Assembly: GCA_017619755.1 (NCBI GenBank)
Contig: JAFZRU010000067.1
Coordinates: 59,309 to 123,308 of the forward strand
Direction: 5' to 3'
DNA length: 64,000 nucleotides
Source: Prevotella sp.
GTDB taxonomy: Bacteria > Bacteroidota > Bacteroidia > Bacteroidales > Bacteroidaceae
The notes beneath the pieces were generated by a model. That model worked only from the letters and a program-made list of their open reading frames with translations, did not search any database and was not told the origin of the DNA. Below, piece after piece: positions 50,342 through 59,775 of the stretch (position 1 is its first letter; each line of letters begins with the position of its first letter). Position numbers and translations under genes: made by a program.

Positions 50342-51133
50342 CTAGCGAGTATATGTTTTTAGTTCTTCAGGCGTTATTTTGACATCAATAAAGTTCTTAG
50401 TCGTTTTACCATAATATCTATATTGAAATCCCATCTTCAATGTGATTAGATTTTCAATATCTTTTTTCATTGAAGGATCAGAAATCGTAGATTTTAAATA
50501 TTCACGGACTCCTCGATACATTTCTGAAATTGAACTTTTCATCTGATTAATAGAATAAATGCTCTCATCCATAGAACAATAATACACAAGATAATCATCT
50601 ACTATTTCCGTTTTCTCAATGTACATTCCTTCATCAATCTTTTGTGGACAAGCTTCATTTTGAATAGCAACAGAATTAGCTATCCTCAATTGAGCAATCT
50701 CTTTTTCTGTAATGGTTGGTGAATTGTATATTTTTTCCAATTCTTCATTAGACAAATTAAATGTTACTGTTTTTCCAGATGAACTGGTTTTGTAAATCAA
50801 TGTCAAACTTGCTTTTGCAGCAACAAGATCTTTTAAAATAGCATTTGACTCAGAATTTTTCAACATCAATTTCATGTTCGAGTATATGTATTCTTTATTC
50901 TGCTTTAAGAGCATAAGACTTCCATATTCCTCATTCAGCGACCAATAAAACTTAACGTCATTTAAATCTTGATTGTAAGTGACACTTAACAAGTCTCCAC
51001 TTATGCCACCATTTATGGGACAATACGCGTTTGTCTGTTCCACTTCTTTTTTCAATTTGGCTATATGGGGATTTTCACATGAGCAAACCCCTAATAGAAA
51101 CAACAATAAAGATAATAGAAGATATTTATTCAT
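50342..51133 (-). CDS. Lipoprotein, last gene of the kinase/FHA island
   Basis: This 263-residue protein has a lipoprotein signal peptide (LLSLLLFLLGVCSC, with lipidation Cys at about 19). The rest is a soluble beta/alpha domain: YNQDLNDVKFYWSLNEEYGS, TFNLSNEELEKIYNSPTITE, and a C-terminal helical part LKSTISDPSMKKDIENLITL. It is not recognised. It sits 96 bases after the 424-residue exported protein, before a terminator. As a membrane-anchored product of a signalling island, it may be a sensor partner or effector outside the cytoplasm. Confidence 0.6.
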   Translation of the reverse strand: MNKYLLLSLLLFLLGVCSCENPHIAKLKKEVEQTNAYCPINGGISGDLLSVTYNQDLNDVKFYWSLNEEYGSLMLLKQNKEYIYSNMKLMLKNSESNAILKDLVAAKASLTLIYKTSSSGKTVTFNLSNEELEKIYNSPTITEKEIAQLRIANSVAIQNEACPQKIDEGMYIEKTEIVDDYLVYYCSMDESIYSINQMKSSISEMYRGVREYLKSTISDPSMKKDIENLITLKMGFQYRYYGKTTKNFIDVKITPEELKTYTR

Positions 51134-51229
51134 CTTGAAAGTTTTTTCCTGATATTGACGTAAATACTTTTGAATAAAATGATGTGGTGTCTTTTCTTTA
51201 AATTCGAAAAGAGTTTAAAATATACCTTG

Positions 51230-52504
51230 TTATCTTATCTGGAGGTTTTTAATATAATATTGAGTGCCTGATGAAATATTGATACGTTTTACGCTGATGG
51301 GGAGAGCGGGATAAACCTCTGCAAACTCAATAGGATTCGTATCGTATGTAATTAATGGACTACTCTTAAAACTAATAGAACTATTGCGTAAGTAGTATTT
51401 CCGTCCAGTCTCTGCATCTTCAATAAATTCGTCATGATCACTATACATATATGTTCCACTTTCTTTAGGAGTAACCTTTTTCTTTATAATCGTTTGCCCA
51501 TCTTGAACCTGTATTGCCAAGCATTGCCAGTTGTGGCTTGAAGTACTTATTATTTCACTATTTACATTTATCCACCCAGAATTATCCAGTTTTACTCCCC
51601 GTAATTGCCAACCATCTCCATTCCAATCATCACCATTCGTTGCTGTAAAAGATGGTTCAATGAAGTCAAAAGTTTTTGTATTCTCTGGAATAGATGAAAA
51701 GAATAAGGTAAAAGAAAGGGATACGTCAGAACCAGATTGATAATTAGGATAGTCTGTATGGTCGGGTATATATGAAATACCTTCAGCTTTTAAGAGTTGA
51801 TACTTTTTCCCATCTACAAGCAAGTATGAATTTTTGTTAATTCCACAATACTTAACTTGACGATTATTATATGAAATAAAGTCAACGATTGTGTAATTTT
51901 TCTCTAATCTAATTTTTGTAATAGACAATTTTGAATCATTACCTTTTGAAGTTATTGCAGGGAACAAATATTCTTTTTGATTTTGAGAGTAAAAACCCGT
52001 GTTATTGAACATTGAACCCAGTGAAGCATTGTACTTGCTTTCTGCTGTTTCATATGTATCCTCAAAATAATTTTTTGCTGCTTCTATTTGTGAAATCATC
52101 TTATGAAACACCTGAGTGAAAGCCTTACTATCTTTTATATACATTTCGCTGTCGAACCGAATCCATTTATCCTCGCTTATGCACTTTACACCATTTATCA
52201 AGTTAATGTCTCTTGTGAAAAATGCAACAACTTCTGACTTATAAGATTCTGGAAGGTTAAAACCAGCAAATAGGGTAATGAAATATGGATTAATATCTTT
52301 TTCACTCAATTCTATATGGTATTTTATTTGATTATAAGTAAACGTTATTTCTTTATATGAATAATCAGATAAATTGGAAACCTCCTTCTTTAAAAAAGCG
52401 AAAATGTCTGCTTTTATTTTTTGTTGAGCAGGAGACAGTGATTGGGCAGAGATTTCTCCTAAGAAATAAACTGACACAAATAGTGCAAATAATATTTTTT
52501 TCAT
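51230..52504 (-). CDS. Exported protein of the kinase/FHA island
   Basis: This 424-residue protein has a signal peptide (MKKILFALFVSVYFLGEISA) and no membrane helix after it. The first half is helical (FAFLKKEVSNLSDYSYKEIT, KMISQIEAAKNYFEDTYETA); the second half is beta-rich, with DFISYNNRQVKYCGINKNSY, TKTFDFIEPSFTATNGDDWN and ESGTYMYSDHDEFIEDAETG. The second half looks like an immunoglobulin-like or DUF4352-like module that describes effects on bound ligands, but I cannot assign a family. It follows the Sel1-repeat gene by 16 bases. Confidence 0.6.
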   Translation of the reverse strand: MKKILFALFVSVYFLGEISAQSLSPAQQKIKADIFAFLKKEVSNLSDYSYKEITFTYNQIKYHIELSEKDINPYFITLFAGFNLPESYKSEVVAFFTRDINLINGVKCISEDKWIRFDSEMYIKDSKAFTQVFHKMISQIEAAKNYFEDTYETAESKYNASLGSMFNNTGFYSQNQKEYLFPAITSKGNDSKLSITKIRLEKNYTIVDFISYNNRQVKYCGINKNSYLLVDGKKYQLLKAEGISYIPDHTDYPNYQSGSDVSLSFTLFFSSIPENTKTFDFIEPSFTATNGDDWNGDGWQLRGVKLDNSGWINVNSEIISTSSHNWQCLAIQVQDGQTIIKKKVTPKESGTYMYSDHDEFIEDAETGRKYYLRNSSISFKSSPLITYDTNPIEFAEVYPALPISVKRINISSGTQYYIKNLQIR

Positions 52505-52520
52505 AATTGTATAGTTTTAA

Positions 52521-54098
52521 TCATTTCCTTAACATTTTAACGGCATCAAGTGAACTTGAGTCACCATATTGTGCTGCTTGTTCAGTGTAATATGAAGCAA
52601 GACTTTGATTGACCTCCGTCCCCCTTCCAAAACGATAGCAAGCGCCAAGGTTACGATATACTTCTCCTAGAAGACCGTTGTTTACGCTAGAAGAATTTTT
52701 AGCTGCTTCTTGAAGGTATTTGAATGCTTTATTATAATCACGGTCTATCAATTCACCATCGTAATAAAAAACTCCTAAAACTGCGCATGAGTGAGCATCA
52801 CCTGCTTCTGCTGCTTTCGTTATGTATGTAATAGCTTTGTCCTTGTCTTCATGAAGCAATTCTCCAACAAGATATTCATAACCTAAAGAGAATAATGCAT
52901 TTGCATTCTCATTGTCGGCTGCTTGACGTAAGTATGTAATTGCATCGTCTGTATTTTTGGTAACACCATCACCATCTCGCAAAATATGATATAAACGATT
53001 CATGGAATATGTGTTTCCTTTGTCTGCGGCCTTTTTATAATAAGAAACAGCAGTTGACATATTCCTCAAAACACCATATCCATTTTCATAGCAGATACCT
53101 AATCCTGCCAATCCTCCCACATTGTCACCATCAGCAGCTTTTTTATAAAGTTGGTATGCTTTGCTCTCATTTTCTTTAACGCCGGCTCCAATCAAATACA
53201 TATAAGCAAGTTGGGAACAAGCGTCTAAATATTCAGCATCAACTGCTTTTTGATACCATTGAGCTGCCGTGTTTTCATCTTCTTCAACACCTAGTCCATA
53301 ATAATATATATCACCCATAAGATGGTATGCATATGGTATTTCTTGTTGCACTGCTGCGTTGATATAGGTTTGAGCCTTTGAGAAATCTCTTTCAAGATCT
53401 GTGCCTTTTAGATAAGCCTCTCCTATTACACATTGAGCACCGCCATTGCCTAAATCAGCAGATTCTTTAAACAGATTCATGGCCTTGCTATTGTTCTCCG
53501 CAACTCCTATACCAGCTTTATAACAAGTGGCTAAATAGAATTTTGCTTCTGCATTGTTTTGCATGGAGGATTTTTGTAAGAGAGAGACGGCTTGGTTAAC
53601 ATCGGGTGTAATATTCATTTCCGGCCATCCATAAAGATAAATATATCCTAAAACATATTCCCCGTCATCATCACCAAGTGCGGCAGCTGACCGAACATAT
53701 TGTAAATACATAGCATTACTTTGACTAACCAAAATGCCATCTTTATACATTTGACCCATTAAAAAATGAGCAGGACCATAGTTTTGCTTGACAGCTTTCA
53801 TGCACAGTTTGTAGGCTTCTTCGTAGTTTTTCATTACACCTGCACCATATAAGTAAGAGTACGCCAACAAATGCTGTGCTGGGGCATAATTCTTTTTAGA
53901 AGATTTGGTAAGCCAAAGGGCAGCTTGATTGTAATCTTGTGCAACCCCACCGTTACCATACATATAACACTTTGCCAGATTGAACATAGCTTCTTTGTCT
54001 CCTTTATCAGCATATTTCCGGTAGAAAGAAGCATCTTGAGCTATTGTCGCTATTGTTAAGCTCAACAGCATAATTGTAAGAAAAGATTTAAGTTTCAT
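52521..54098 (-). CDS. Exported Sel1-repeat protein
   Basis: This 525-residue protein has a signal peptide (MKLKSFLTIMLLSLTIATIA) followed by about 13 Sel1-like repeats of 36 residues, for example AMFNLAKCYMYGNGGVAQDY and AHFLMGQMYKDGILVSQSNA. Sel1 repeats form a curved helical solenoid that binds partner proteins, often in signalling or in assembling complexes. There is no catalytic domain. It lies 22 bases after the membrane kinase gene, whose C-terminus also has a Sel1/TPR-like unit, so the two may interact across the membrane. Confidence 0.85.
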   Translation of the reverse strand: MKLKSFLTIMLLSLTIATIAQDASFYRKYADKGDKEAMFNLAKCYMYGNGGVAQDYNQAALWLTKSSKKNYAPAQHLLAYSYLYGAGVMKNYEEAYKLCMKAVKQNYGPAHFLMGQMYKDGILVSQSNAMYLQYVRSAAALGDDDGEYVLGYIYLYGWPEMNITPDVNQAVSLLQKSSMQNNAEAKFYLATCYKAGIGVAENNSKAMNLFKESADLGNGGAQCVIGEAYLKGTDLERDFSKAQTYINAAVQQEIPYAYHLMGDIYYYGLGVEEDENTAAQWYQKAVDAEYLDACSQLAYMYLIGAGVKENESKAYQLYKKAADGDNVGGLAGLGICYENGYGVLRNMSTAVSYYKKAADKGNTYSMNRLYHILRDGDGVTKNTDDAITYLRQAADNENANALFSLGYEYLVGELLHEDKDKAITYITKAAEAGDAHSCAVLGVFYYDGELIDRDYNKAFKYLQEAAKNSSSVNNGLLGEVYRNLGACYRFGRGTEVNQSLASYYTEQAAQYGDSSSLDAVKMLRK

Positions 54099-54120
54099 AT
54101 CTTTTATTTTTTAGTTATTA

Positions 54121-56043
54121 TTAATCATAATATCCAAGGTTTTTTAATGCATCTAAGACTCTTTGGCCATCACTAAAGCCAGCAGCCTTTGCTTTCTTTG
54201 CATAATTTTCAGCTGCACTAAATTCATTGTTTTGCAAATAATATTGCGCAAGAGGACCATATGCTGGTGCATAGCCTTGATTGGCCATCTTCTGCACTGT
54301 TTGGTAATCTCCTTTGGAAAGTGCATTCTTGAGAGCCTGAGGACTGAGCACTAATTTATTTACTTGTGATTCTTCCTTGACCAGTTCATCCTTATGGATA
54401 ACAGGAGCTTCGAATTTTTGGGTTTCCTGTTTTGAGGTTGGGGCATCATCTGCTTTATTGTCATTTGTTGGCTGTTTTTGTTTTTCTTTTTTACCCTCAA
54501 CTTCAGATTTTGTTTCTATAATCAATTCTTTCTTTTTAGGCTCAACTAAAGGTATCCTTGTGTCCACTGTTTCCTTTTGAGGGGCAACTATTGTTGTGTC
54601 GTTGTCTGGTGGATATGACGAAATAGGCCCCTCTGGTTTTTCTCCAACTTTTCTAGCAATTAAACCTATAGCAATGGGTATCAAGAACGTACCTGCTACA
54701 ATCAAAATATCTTTTAAACCTATTTTACGGAAACTATATGGGAAAACAGTGAGAGCATCTTCTCCTTTGAAAGATTGGTAAAGTGCAACAACACACCATA
54801 TAATAACGATTACTCCAAGAATATTGAAACTTATAGTTAAAAAACTAATTATCCAAGATATTAAGCAGATGGTCAAGAAACCCTGACTCAAAAACATGGC
54901 ATTAGGCTTCCTCTTCAATATCGCATGGTGTGCATATACAGCCAAGCCCAAAAATAATGATGGCTCGATCATATACAATAGTTTTTGAGAGCCAGACAAC
55001 TGATGGGTATTGCTCAGTATAAGGTATAGGAACGATACGGCAAATGTCAGTATACCACCCCATAATATCATTTTTGAGAGCCTTCCTAAATCGGAATAGT
55101 AATCTATATCAATTTGGTCTGGTTTATCCTCATCCCATTGTATTTCCTCATCGTAAGTGTTTTCATCAACATTCGCTTCAATTTCGGGATTAAGAGCAGA
55201 AAATTGTTCTGGTCGAAGATTCCAGGTTGCTTTGGCTGGAACACCTTTTATGATGGCGTCAGAAAAGTCTTCCAGTTGCTGTGCTGTCGGACGGTTCCAC
55301 GTTTCTTTGGCAAGGCAGGATTGCATGACCATATTTAGATCTTTCGACCATTTCCTGTCAAGTGATGGCATCTCTGCGCCATTTTTTTGCATGCCACCAC
55401 CCAGTCCGCTGAAGGGTAATTCTCCTGTTGCAAGTTCATAAATAGAAGCACCCAATGACCAAATGTCGGAAGCCTTTACTGGGGTAGGGTCGCTATCGAA
55501 TCTTTCAGGGCCCATATAGGCTGTTGCACCAGCTCCGACAGCTCTTTTGGATTGCCTTCGCATTGTGGATCGAACTTTCTTGCTGATACCGAAGTCTGTT
55601 ATGAGGAAGTTTCCCTGATCCATTAAAATATTGTCTGGCTTGATGTCCTGATGCACGATTGGTTCTGCCAAACTGTGTAGTTTTTTTAGACCAGCTGAGA
55701 CATCATGAATAAACTTCCATATCGTATATTCATCTGTCTTTCCAGCAAGTTGGGAAGAAGGCCCATCCGGACAATACTTCATGACAAGGAAAGGATGTTG
55801 TTCCCATACATCGAAGTAGTTAGTTGTCAAGAGGTTGGGATGGGAAAGCCCTTCAGTGGTGATATATTCACTTTTGAATTCTTCAAGACCTCTGGGATCA
55901 AGTGAGATGTAGATTTTAATGGCAATGTCGCTATTCAGCATATTGTCATGAGCCAGCCACACCTCTCCAAAAGTTCCTCTACCCTTGAACTCTTTGAGAA
56001 TGTACCTGTCTTTTACTATTGTTCCTGTTGTAATATTGCTCAT
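54121..56043 (-). CDS. Membrane Ser/Thr protein kinase with C-terminal Sel1/TPR-like unit
   Basis: This 640-residue protein starts with a Hanks-type kinase domain (about 13-270): GRGTFGEVWLA (glycine loop), DIAIKIYIS (Lys), IVHQDIKPDNILM (catalytic loop with HQD in place of HRD), ITDFGISKK (DFG) and a GPER in place of APE. Residues about 325-460 hold four or five membrane helices (ILWGGILTFAVSFLYLILS and others). A Glu/Lys-rich exported linker and a final repeat unit (NALSKGDYQTVQKMANQGYA, YYLQNNEFSAAENYAKKAKA) follow. It phosphorylates cytoplasmic targets under control of an outside domain. HQD keeps the catalytic Asp, so it should be active. Confidence 0.88.
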   Translation of the reverse strand: MSNITTGTIVKDRYILKEFKGRGTFGEVWLAHDNMLNSDIAIKIYISLDPRGLEEFKSEYITTEGLSHPNLLTTNYFDVWEQHPFLVMKYCPDGPSSQLAGKTDEYTIWKFIHDVSAGLKKLHSLAEPIVHQDIKPDNILMDQGNFLITDFGISKKVRSTMRRQSKRAVGAGATAYMGPERFDSDPTPVKASDIWSLGASIYELATGELPFSGLGGGMQKNGAEMPSLDRKWSKDLNMVMQSCLAKETWNRPTAQQLEDFSDAIIKGVPAKATWNLRPEQFSALNPEIEANVDENTYDEEIQWDEDKPDQIDIDYYSDLGRLSKMILWGGILTFAVSFLYLILSNTHQLSGSQKLLYMIEPSLFLGLAVYAHHAILKRKPNAMFLSQGFLTICLISWIISFLTISFNILGVIVIIWCVVALYQSFKGEDALTVFPYSFRKIGLKDILIVAGTFLIPIAIGLIARKVGEKPEGPISSYPPDNDTTIVAPQKETVDTRIPLVEPKKKELIIETKSEVEGKKEKQKQPTNDNKADDAPTSKQETQKFEAPVIHKDELVKEESQVNKLVLSPQALKNALSKGDYQTVQKMANQGYAPAYGPLAQYYLQNNEFSAAENYAKKAKAAGFSDGQRVLDALKNLGYYD

Positions 56044-56061
56044 ATAGGTGGAGAATTAAGT

Positions 56062-57435
56062 TTAATACTCTTTTTTGTTGGGATTTTGAGGAATGTCATT
56101 TTTCTGTCTTAATGAGTTGTCAATGGGCGTAAGAACGGATGCGTCATCTGGCATCCCAACTTCTTCAATTTCAGTAAGACCCTCAGAGTGGGTGTCTTTT
56201 TCTTTTTTCCCGTTTTGTTCTTCAATCTTCCTCGTGATGCTCTTTTTAGATTCAGACTTGCTGTTCTCTATGGCTTCTTCGGACATCTTCGGAACAATAG
56301 GAGCAGGTTCTTCTTGAATAATCTCTGATTTTATCGAGTCGCGGTCGATTGTCAGAGAGTCATCTGGAGAGATGCCCATAGGTGGTTCGGATTGTTTGGG
56401 ATGGGGTTTCTTGAAAAACAAGTAAGCACACAGGCATGCTAAAACCATGATGATGGCAAGCAATAAAGCAATTAATGCTTTCGTCCATTTTCTTGTGGGT
56501 TGAGGTTGCGATGCATTTGTTTGAATGATGTTGGGACTTTCAGGACCTTCAAGAATCTGACAGAGAATAGCTGTCACATTATCATACCATCCACTTTTTT
56601 CGGCTGAAGCCCACAGGGCTTCCCGGCATTCTTTCATAGAAGAGGTGTTGGCACGAATGATATCTTCTATACATCCTTCGGGATATAGTTGTCCATTGGA
56701 ATCATAAGTCTTCCTGTCTCTTAATGCTCCTGATAATCCATCACTGCATAACAATATGATATCTCCGCGACCTATTTCTACTGTTTTCGATTCGGGGTGG
56801 GCTTCTTTTGTCGGGTCTCCCAAGCTGCGTGTAACAATGTTGTTCTGTGGGTGGTCAAACGTTTGGTCATAAGTCAATAAGCCTTTATTGACCAATTCTT
56901 GTACATATGAATGGTCTCTTGACAGTAATCTTATTCCAGCTTTGTCGTTATAGAGGTAAGCTCTGCTGTCACCACACCAACTTATCGTTAACTCGTTGTT
57001 GAACAACCAACCCACGATGATGGTGCTTCCCATTCCTTCGTGTGCCACATTTTCTTTGGTGTGGCGTTTGATTGATTTGTCTGCAGCTTTTATTGCCTTC
57101 TCAATATACTTTCGGCGGCTATCAGAATCTTTGGTTATATCCTCCGTGAGTTTGTCTTGGGCAAAATACTCTTTTATAGTATCAACCGCTATTTGAGATG
57201 CTATTTCTCCAGCATTCATACCCCCCATGCCATCAGCAACCACCATCAGCATACCTTTCTTCGACAATTCAATGGCTTCATTTTGGTCTGCTTTATTTGT
57301 GACGTCATCACTGAGGTCGTCATCTATGTAGAAATTGTCTTCGTTGCCACTACGAGGAGCATCTAAAGCGTATTTGCCTGCCGCATCAGTAAATGCTACA
57401 AGCCGATATTTTATATTCATTGTTTTTCTTCTCAT
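56062..57435 (-). CDS. PP2C-type protein phosphatase with membrane anchor
   Basis: This 457-residue protein has an N-terminal PP2C (PPM) domain (about 15-285) with the metal-binding motifs SGNEDNFYIDDD, VVADGMGGMNAGEIAS, WCGDSRAYLY, LLCSDGLSGALRD and SGWYDNVTAILCQ. A membrane helix follows near residues 320-342 (ALIALLLAIIMVLACLCAYL), then a Ser/Glu/Lys-rich exported tail. It removes phosphate from Ser/Thr and most likely reverses the two kinases in the operon. A second Met (MNIKYRLVAF, five residues in) is a possible start. Confidence 0.9.
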   Translation of the reverse strand: MRRKTMNIKYRLVAFTDAAGKYALDAPRSGNEDNFYIDDDLSDDVTNKADQNEAIELSKKGMLMVVADGMGGMNAGEIASQIAVDTIKEYFAQDKLTEDITKDSDSRRKYIEKAIKAADKSIKRHTKENVAHEGMGSTIIVGWLFNNELTISWCGDSRAYLYNDKAGIRLLSRDHSYVQELVNKGLLTYDQTFDHPQNNIVTRSLGDPTKEAHPESKTVEIGRGDIILLCSDGLSGALRDRKTYDSNGQLYPEGCIEDIIRANTSSMKECREALWASAEKSGWYDNVTAILCQILEGPESPNIIQTNASQPQPTRKWTKALIALLLAIIMVLACLCAYLFFKKPHPKQSEPPMGISPDDSLTIDRDSIKSEIIQEEPAPIVPKMSEEAIENSKSESKKSITRKIEEQNGKKEKDTHSEGLTEIEEVGMPDDASVLTPIDNSLRQKNDIPQNPNKKEY

Positions 57436-57473
57436 AATGCTTTAAGTTCTATATCTTGATTCGTTTTGTCGGG

Positions 57474-58262
57474 TTAATCCTCATTCTGTATTAACGTCAA
57501 CTTATGTTTGGATTGAGGTTTCCTAAAAAAGGGGCATTCCAATCTTGGAAAATCATCATAAATAGAAATGACCCCCGTCAGTTTGAAAGCAATTTGTCCT
57601 ACTCTCTCGATTTGTGATATGATGTAGAACCCTCCCATAATGTCGCCCTCAATATTCGGGTGCTCTACCTTAATAATATGGTTTTCATCATTGATTTCAA
57701 TCTCTTTGTATATTGGGTATAATGTGAAATCTGTTGATTTCGCATCGTTTTTGGAATGAACTGCCCAAACCACCCATCCTTTCTTTTTGCCAGGCATACT
57801 GTCAATCTCCAATCCTCTTTGCATGAGAATGCTGTCTTCGTAAAGGCACAATGAACTTTCAGATATTTTTGCAGTGCTTTGTTCGTTTAAAAATAGTTGA
57901 ATGCCTTCTTTTGCCAGTATGGACGACTTTTTTACGAGAGGAATGTATTTGCCTTGATACTCTTTGAAATCTTTGTCTATCTTCCAAGGTGCCAACAATT
58001 CTTCATTGAAAATGATACCTTTGGCGGTGGATATGCCAACGAACGAAAGCATGTTGAAATAGTCTTTTCCACCCCGTCCAAAATGCTTTTTCGAAACAGA
58101 ATCCATCAACTCATATTTTTGCTGGATGAGCAGACAGGAGCCTTCCAAGGCATCCTCAACAAGACGTTGGTTGTCTGACTTGAATGAAAATAATCTTTGG
58201 GCACATAGATGATTGCCTACAGAGATGACCAACAACAGTATAAAAATCCTCATTCTTTTCAT
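57474..58262 (-). CDS. Exported protein of unknown function in the kinase/FHA island
   Basis: This 262-residue protein has a signal peptide (MKRMRIFILLLVISVGNHLCAQ) and a soluble domain: LVEDALEGSCLLIQQKYELM, FGRGGKDYFNMLSFVGISTA, GWVVWAVHSKNDAKSTDFTL, IEGDIMGGFYIISQIERVGQ. The small-fold layout is not recognised. Its ATG overlaps the stop of the protease gene by one base (TAATG), which points to joint translation with the FHA protease. It may be the protease's substrate or regulator in the periplasm. Confidence 0.6.
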   Translation of the reverse strand: MKRMRIFILLLVISVGNHLCAQRLFSFKSDNQRLVEDALEGSCLLIQQKYELMDSVSKKHFGRGGKDYFNMLSFVGISTAKGIIFNEELLAPWKIDKDFKEYQGKYIPLVKKSSILAKEGIQLFLNEQSTAKISESSLCLYEDSILMQRGLEIDSMPGKKKGWVVWAVHSKNDAKSTDFTLYPIYKEIEINDENHIIKVEHPNIEGDIMGGFYIISQIERVGQIAFKLTGVISIYDDFPRLECPFFRKPQSKHKLTLIQNED

Positions 58263-59770
58263 TATCTTATCGCACTAATTGGAACAATAAATCCTGCATT
58301 TCGTCCAGCTATGGCGGACACGATGCCTATTACTATCATATTACCATTCTCATCAGTATAGAACGCAGGACCACCAGAGCACCCTTGTTCATAATTGGTG
58401 TCCGTAGTTAAAATAAACCCTCGCTGCAATCCGTCAACAGAGACGATGCCGCTGCCATAAATGGGGTTGATTTGGGTAGGCGAATTCGCTCCAAGTCCCA
58501 AAGGGAACCCTAAAACAGTTAGTTTGGTACCCCTCTCAAGGTTATTGCTTCTGCTTGCTGAAAATTTCAAACCTCCTGCTTTGTTGACCTTGGCATAGGC
58601 AAAGTCTGTGCCATCATCAGTGGCAAGTGATATCTTATAGCCTTCTTCTGCGGTTTTCACCCTGTCTGAGGAACGGTTGCAGTGGAATTGTGTGCTAGAA
58701 AGACTTAGTTTTTGGCCTGAAGAAGAGATTGCAACGAAATGTGCCACTACTTTACCGCCGTTGTTGGCTATGCAATTGAGCTGAGCCAAATTCTCATTGG
58801 TGTCAGAACCATTCATCCAAAAATACCAACTTTCAACAACATGTCTGGCTGTGACAAATGTGCCGTTATCAAGAAGGAAACCTGTACCCGACCAACTTGG
58901 CACATCATTGTGTGAGCAGTCCAATGTTCCAGACTCTCCATTGGGAAGGGTTACATCAATGCTGGTAGCATATATGAAATACACGTTGGGCAAGCAAGCG
59001 TTGATGGCTGAATTATCGATGGCTCCCGAGCTAACAGCAATACTTCTTTGTTGCTGCCTCACTTTACCAAATTGTTTTTTAAGATTGCCAATTTCTCCTT
59101 TCAGTTTTTCTGCATGTTTGTTTGCTTCGTTCAACAGTGAGTCTTGAACAGCCATAGCTCTCTGATGGCGTTCCTCATTTTCTGCGATTAGTGCTGACTG
59201 TTCTTTGTTTTTTTGATAAAGTTGATTTAAATAGTATACACCAGCGCCACACCCTAAAAGCAATATGCAGGCTAATATAGCGATAGCGGTTTTGTAAGGA
59301 CGCAGAGCTTGTTGCCTAAACAAATTCAGACGTGCCGTCATGCCGATATTTCTCACCAGTCCTTTGTCGCCGGTCGGTTCAATAAAGCCAAGTTTAGGAC
59401 CATTGACAGAGAGCTGGATTTCATCCCCATTTTGAAGACACCACTCACTTTCTATTCTTCTCCCATTTAAGAATGTAGAGTTGGTTTGGGATAATTGGAT
59501 TAATTTCCAATTGTTTTTTTCTCGGATGATGGCTGCATGTCGTCTGCTGACAGTAGAAAAATCCTCATCGAAACGAACTTGGCAACGAGGGTCTCTGCCT
59601 ATTTCTATTTCGTCTACAATAATTCTTTGAGACTCACCTGCCTGATGGTATTTGGACGAAACTTTGTGCTCCAGTATATAATACCGTCTGCCGCTCTTTC
59701 CAAAGACTGATTTCACACCTGCGCCAATGGAACCCGATACTGTTCTTTTATAATTTGTTGGTTGTGCCAT
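58262..59770 (-). CDS. Transmembrane FHA-domain / trypsin-like serine protease fusion
   Basis: The start MAQPTNYKRTVSGSIGAGVK (ATG at 59768-59770) gives 502 residues; an upstream in-frame stretch would overlap the kinase gene. An FHA domain (about 50-130: EIEIGRDPRCQVRFDEDFST, VSRRHAAIIREKN, NSTFLNGRRIE) recognises phosphothreonine. One membrane helix (161-181) and a coiled coil (about 183-245) follow, then a trypsin-fold protease (about 260-500) with the triad His310 (FVTARHVV), Asp389 (DGTDFAYAKV) and Ser465 (GCSGGPAF). The FHA part should face the cytoplasm and the protease the periplasm, so phosphorylation could gate proteolysis across the membrane. Confidence 0.85.
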   Translation of the reverse strand: MAQPTNYKRTVSGSIGAGVKSVFGKSGRRYYILEHKVSSKYHQAGESQRIIVDEIEIGRDPRCQVRFDEDFSTVSRRHAAIIREKNNWKLIQLSQTNSTFLNGRRIESEWCLQNGDEIQLSVNGPKLGFIEPTGDKGLVRNIGMTARLNLFRQQALRPYKTAIAILACILLLGCGAGVYYLNQLYQKNKEQSALIAENEERHQRAMAVQDSLLNEANKHAEKLKGEIGNLKKQFGKVRQQQRSIAVSSGAIDNSAINACLPNVYFIYATSIDVTLPNGESGTLDCSHNDVPSWSGTGFLLDNGTFVTARHVVESWYFWMNGSDTNENLAQLNCIANNGGKVVAHFVAISSSGQKLSLSSTQFHCNRSSDRVKTAEEGYKISLATDDGTDFAYAKVNKAGGLKFSASRSNNLERGTKLTVLGFPLGLGANSPTQINPIYGSGIVSVDGLQRGFILTTDTNYEQGCSGGPAFYTDENGNMIVIGIVSAIAGRNAGFIVPISAIR

Positions 59771-59775
59771 AATAA

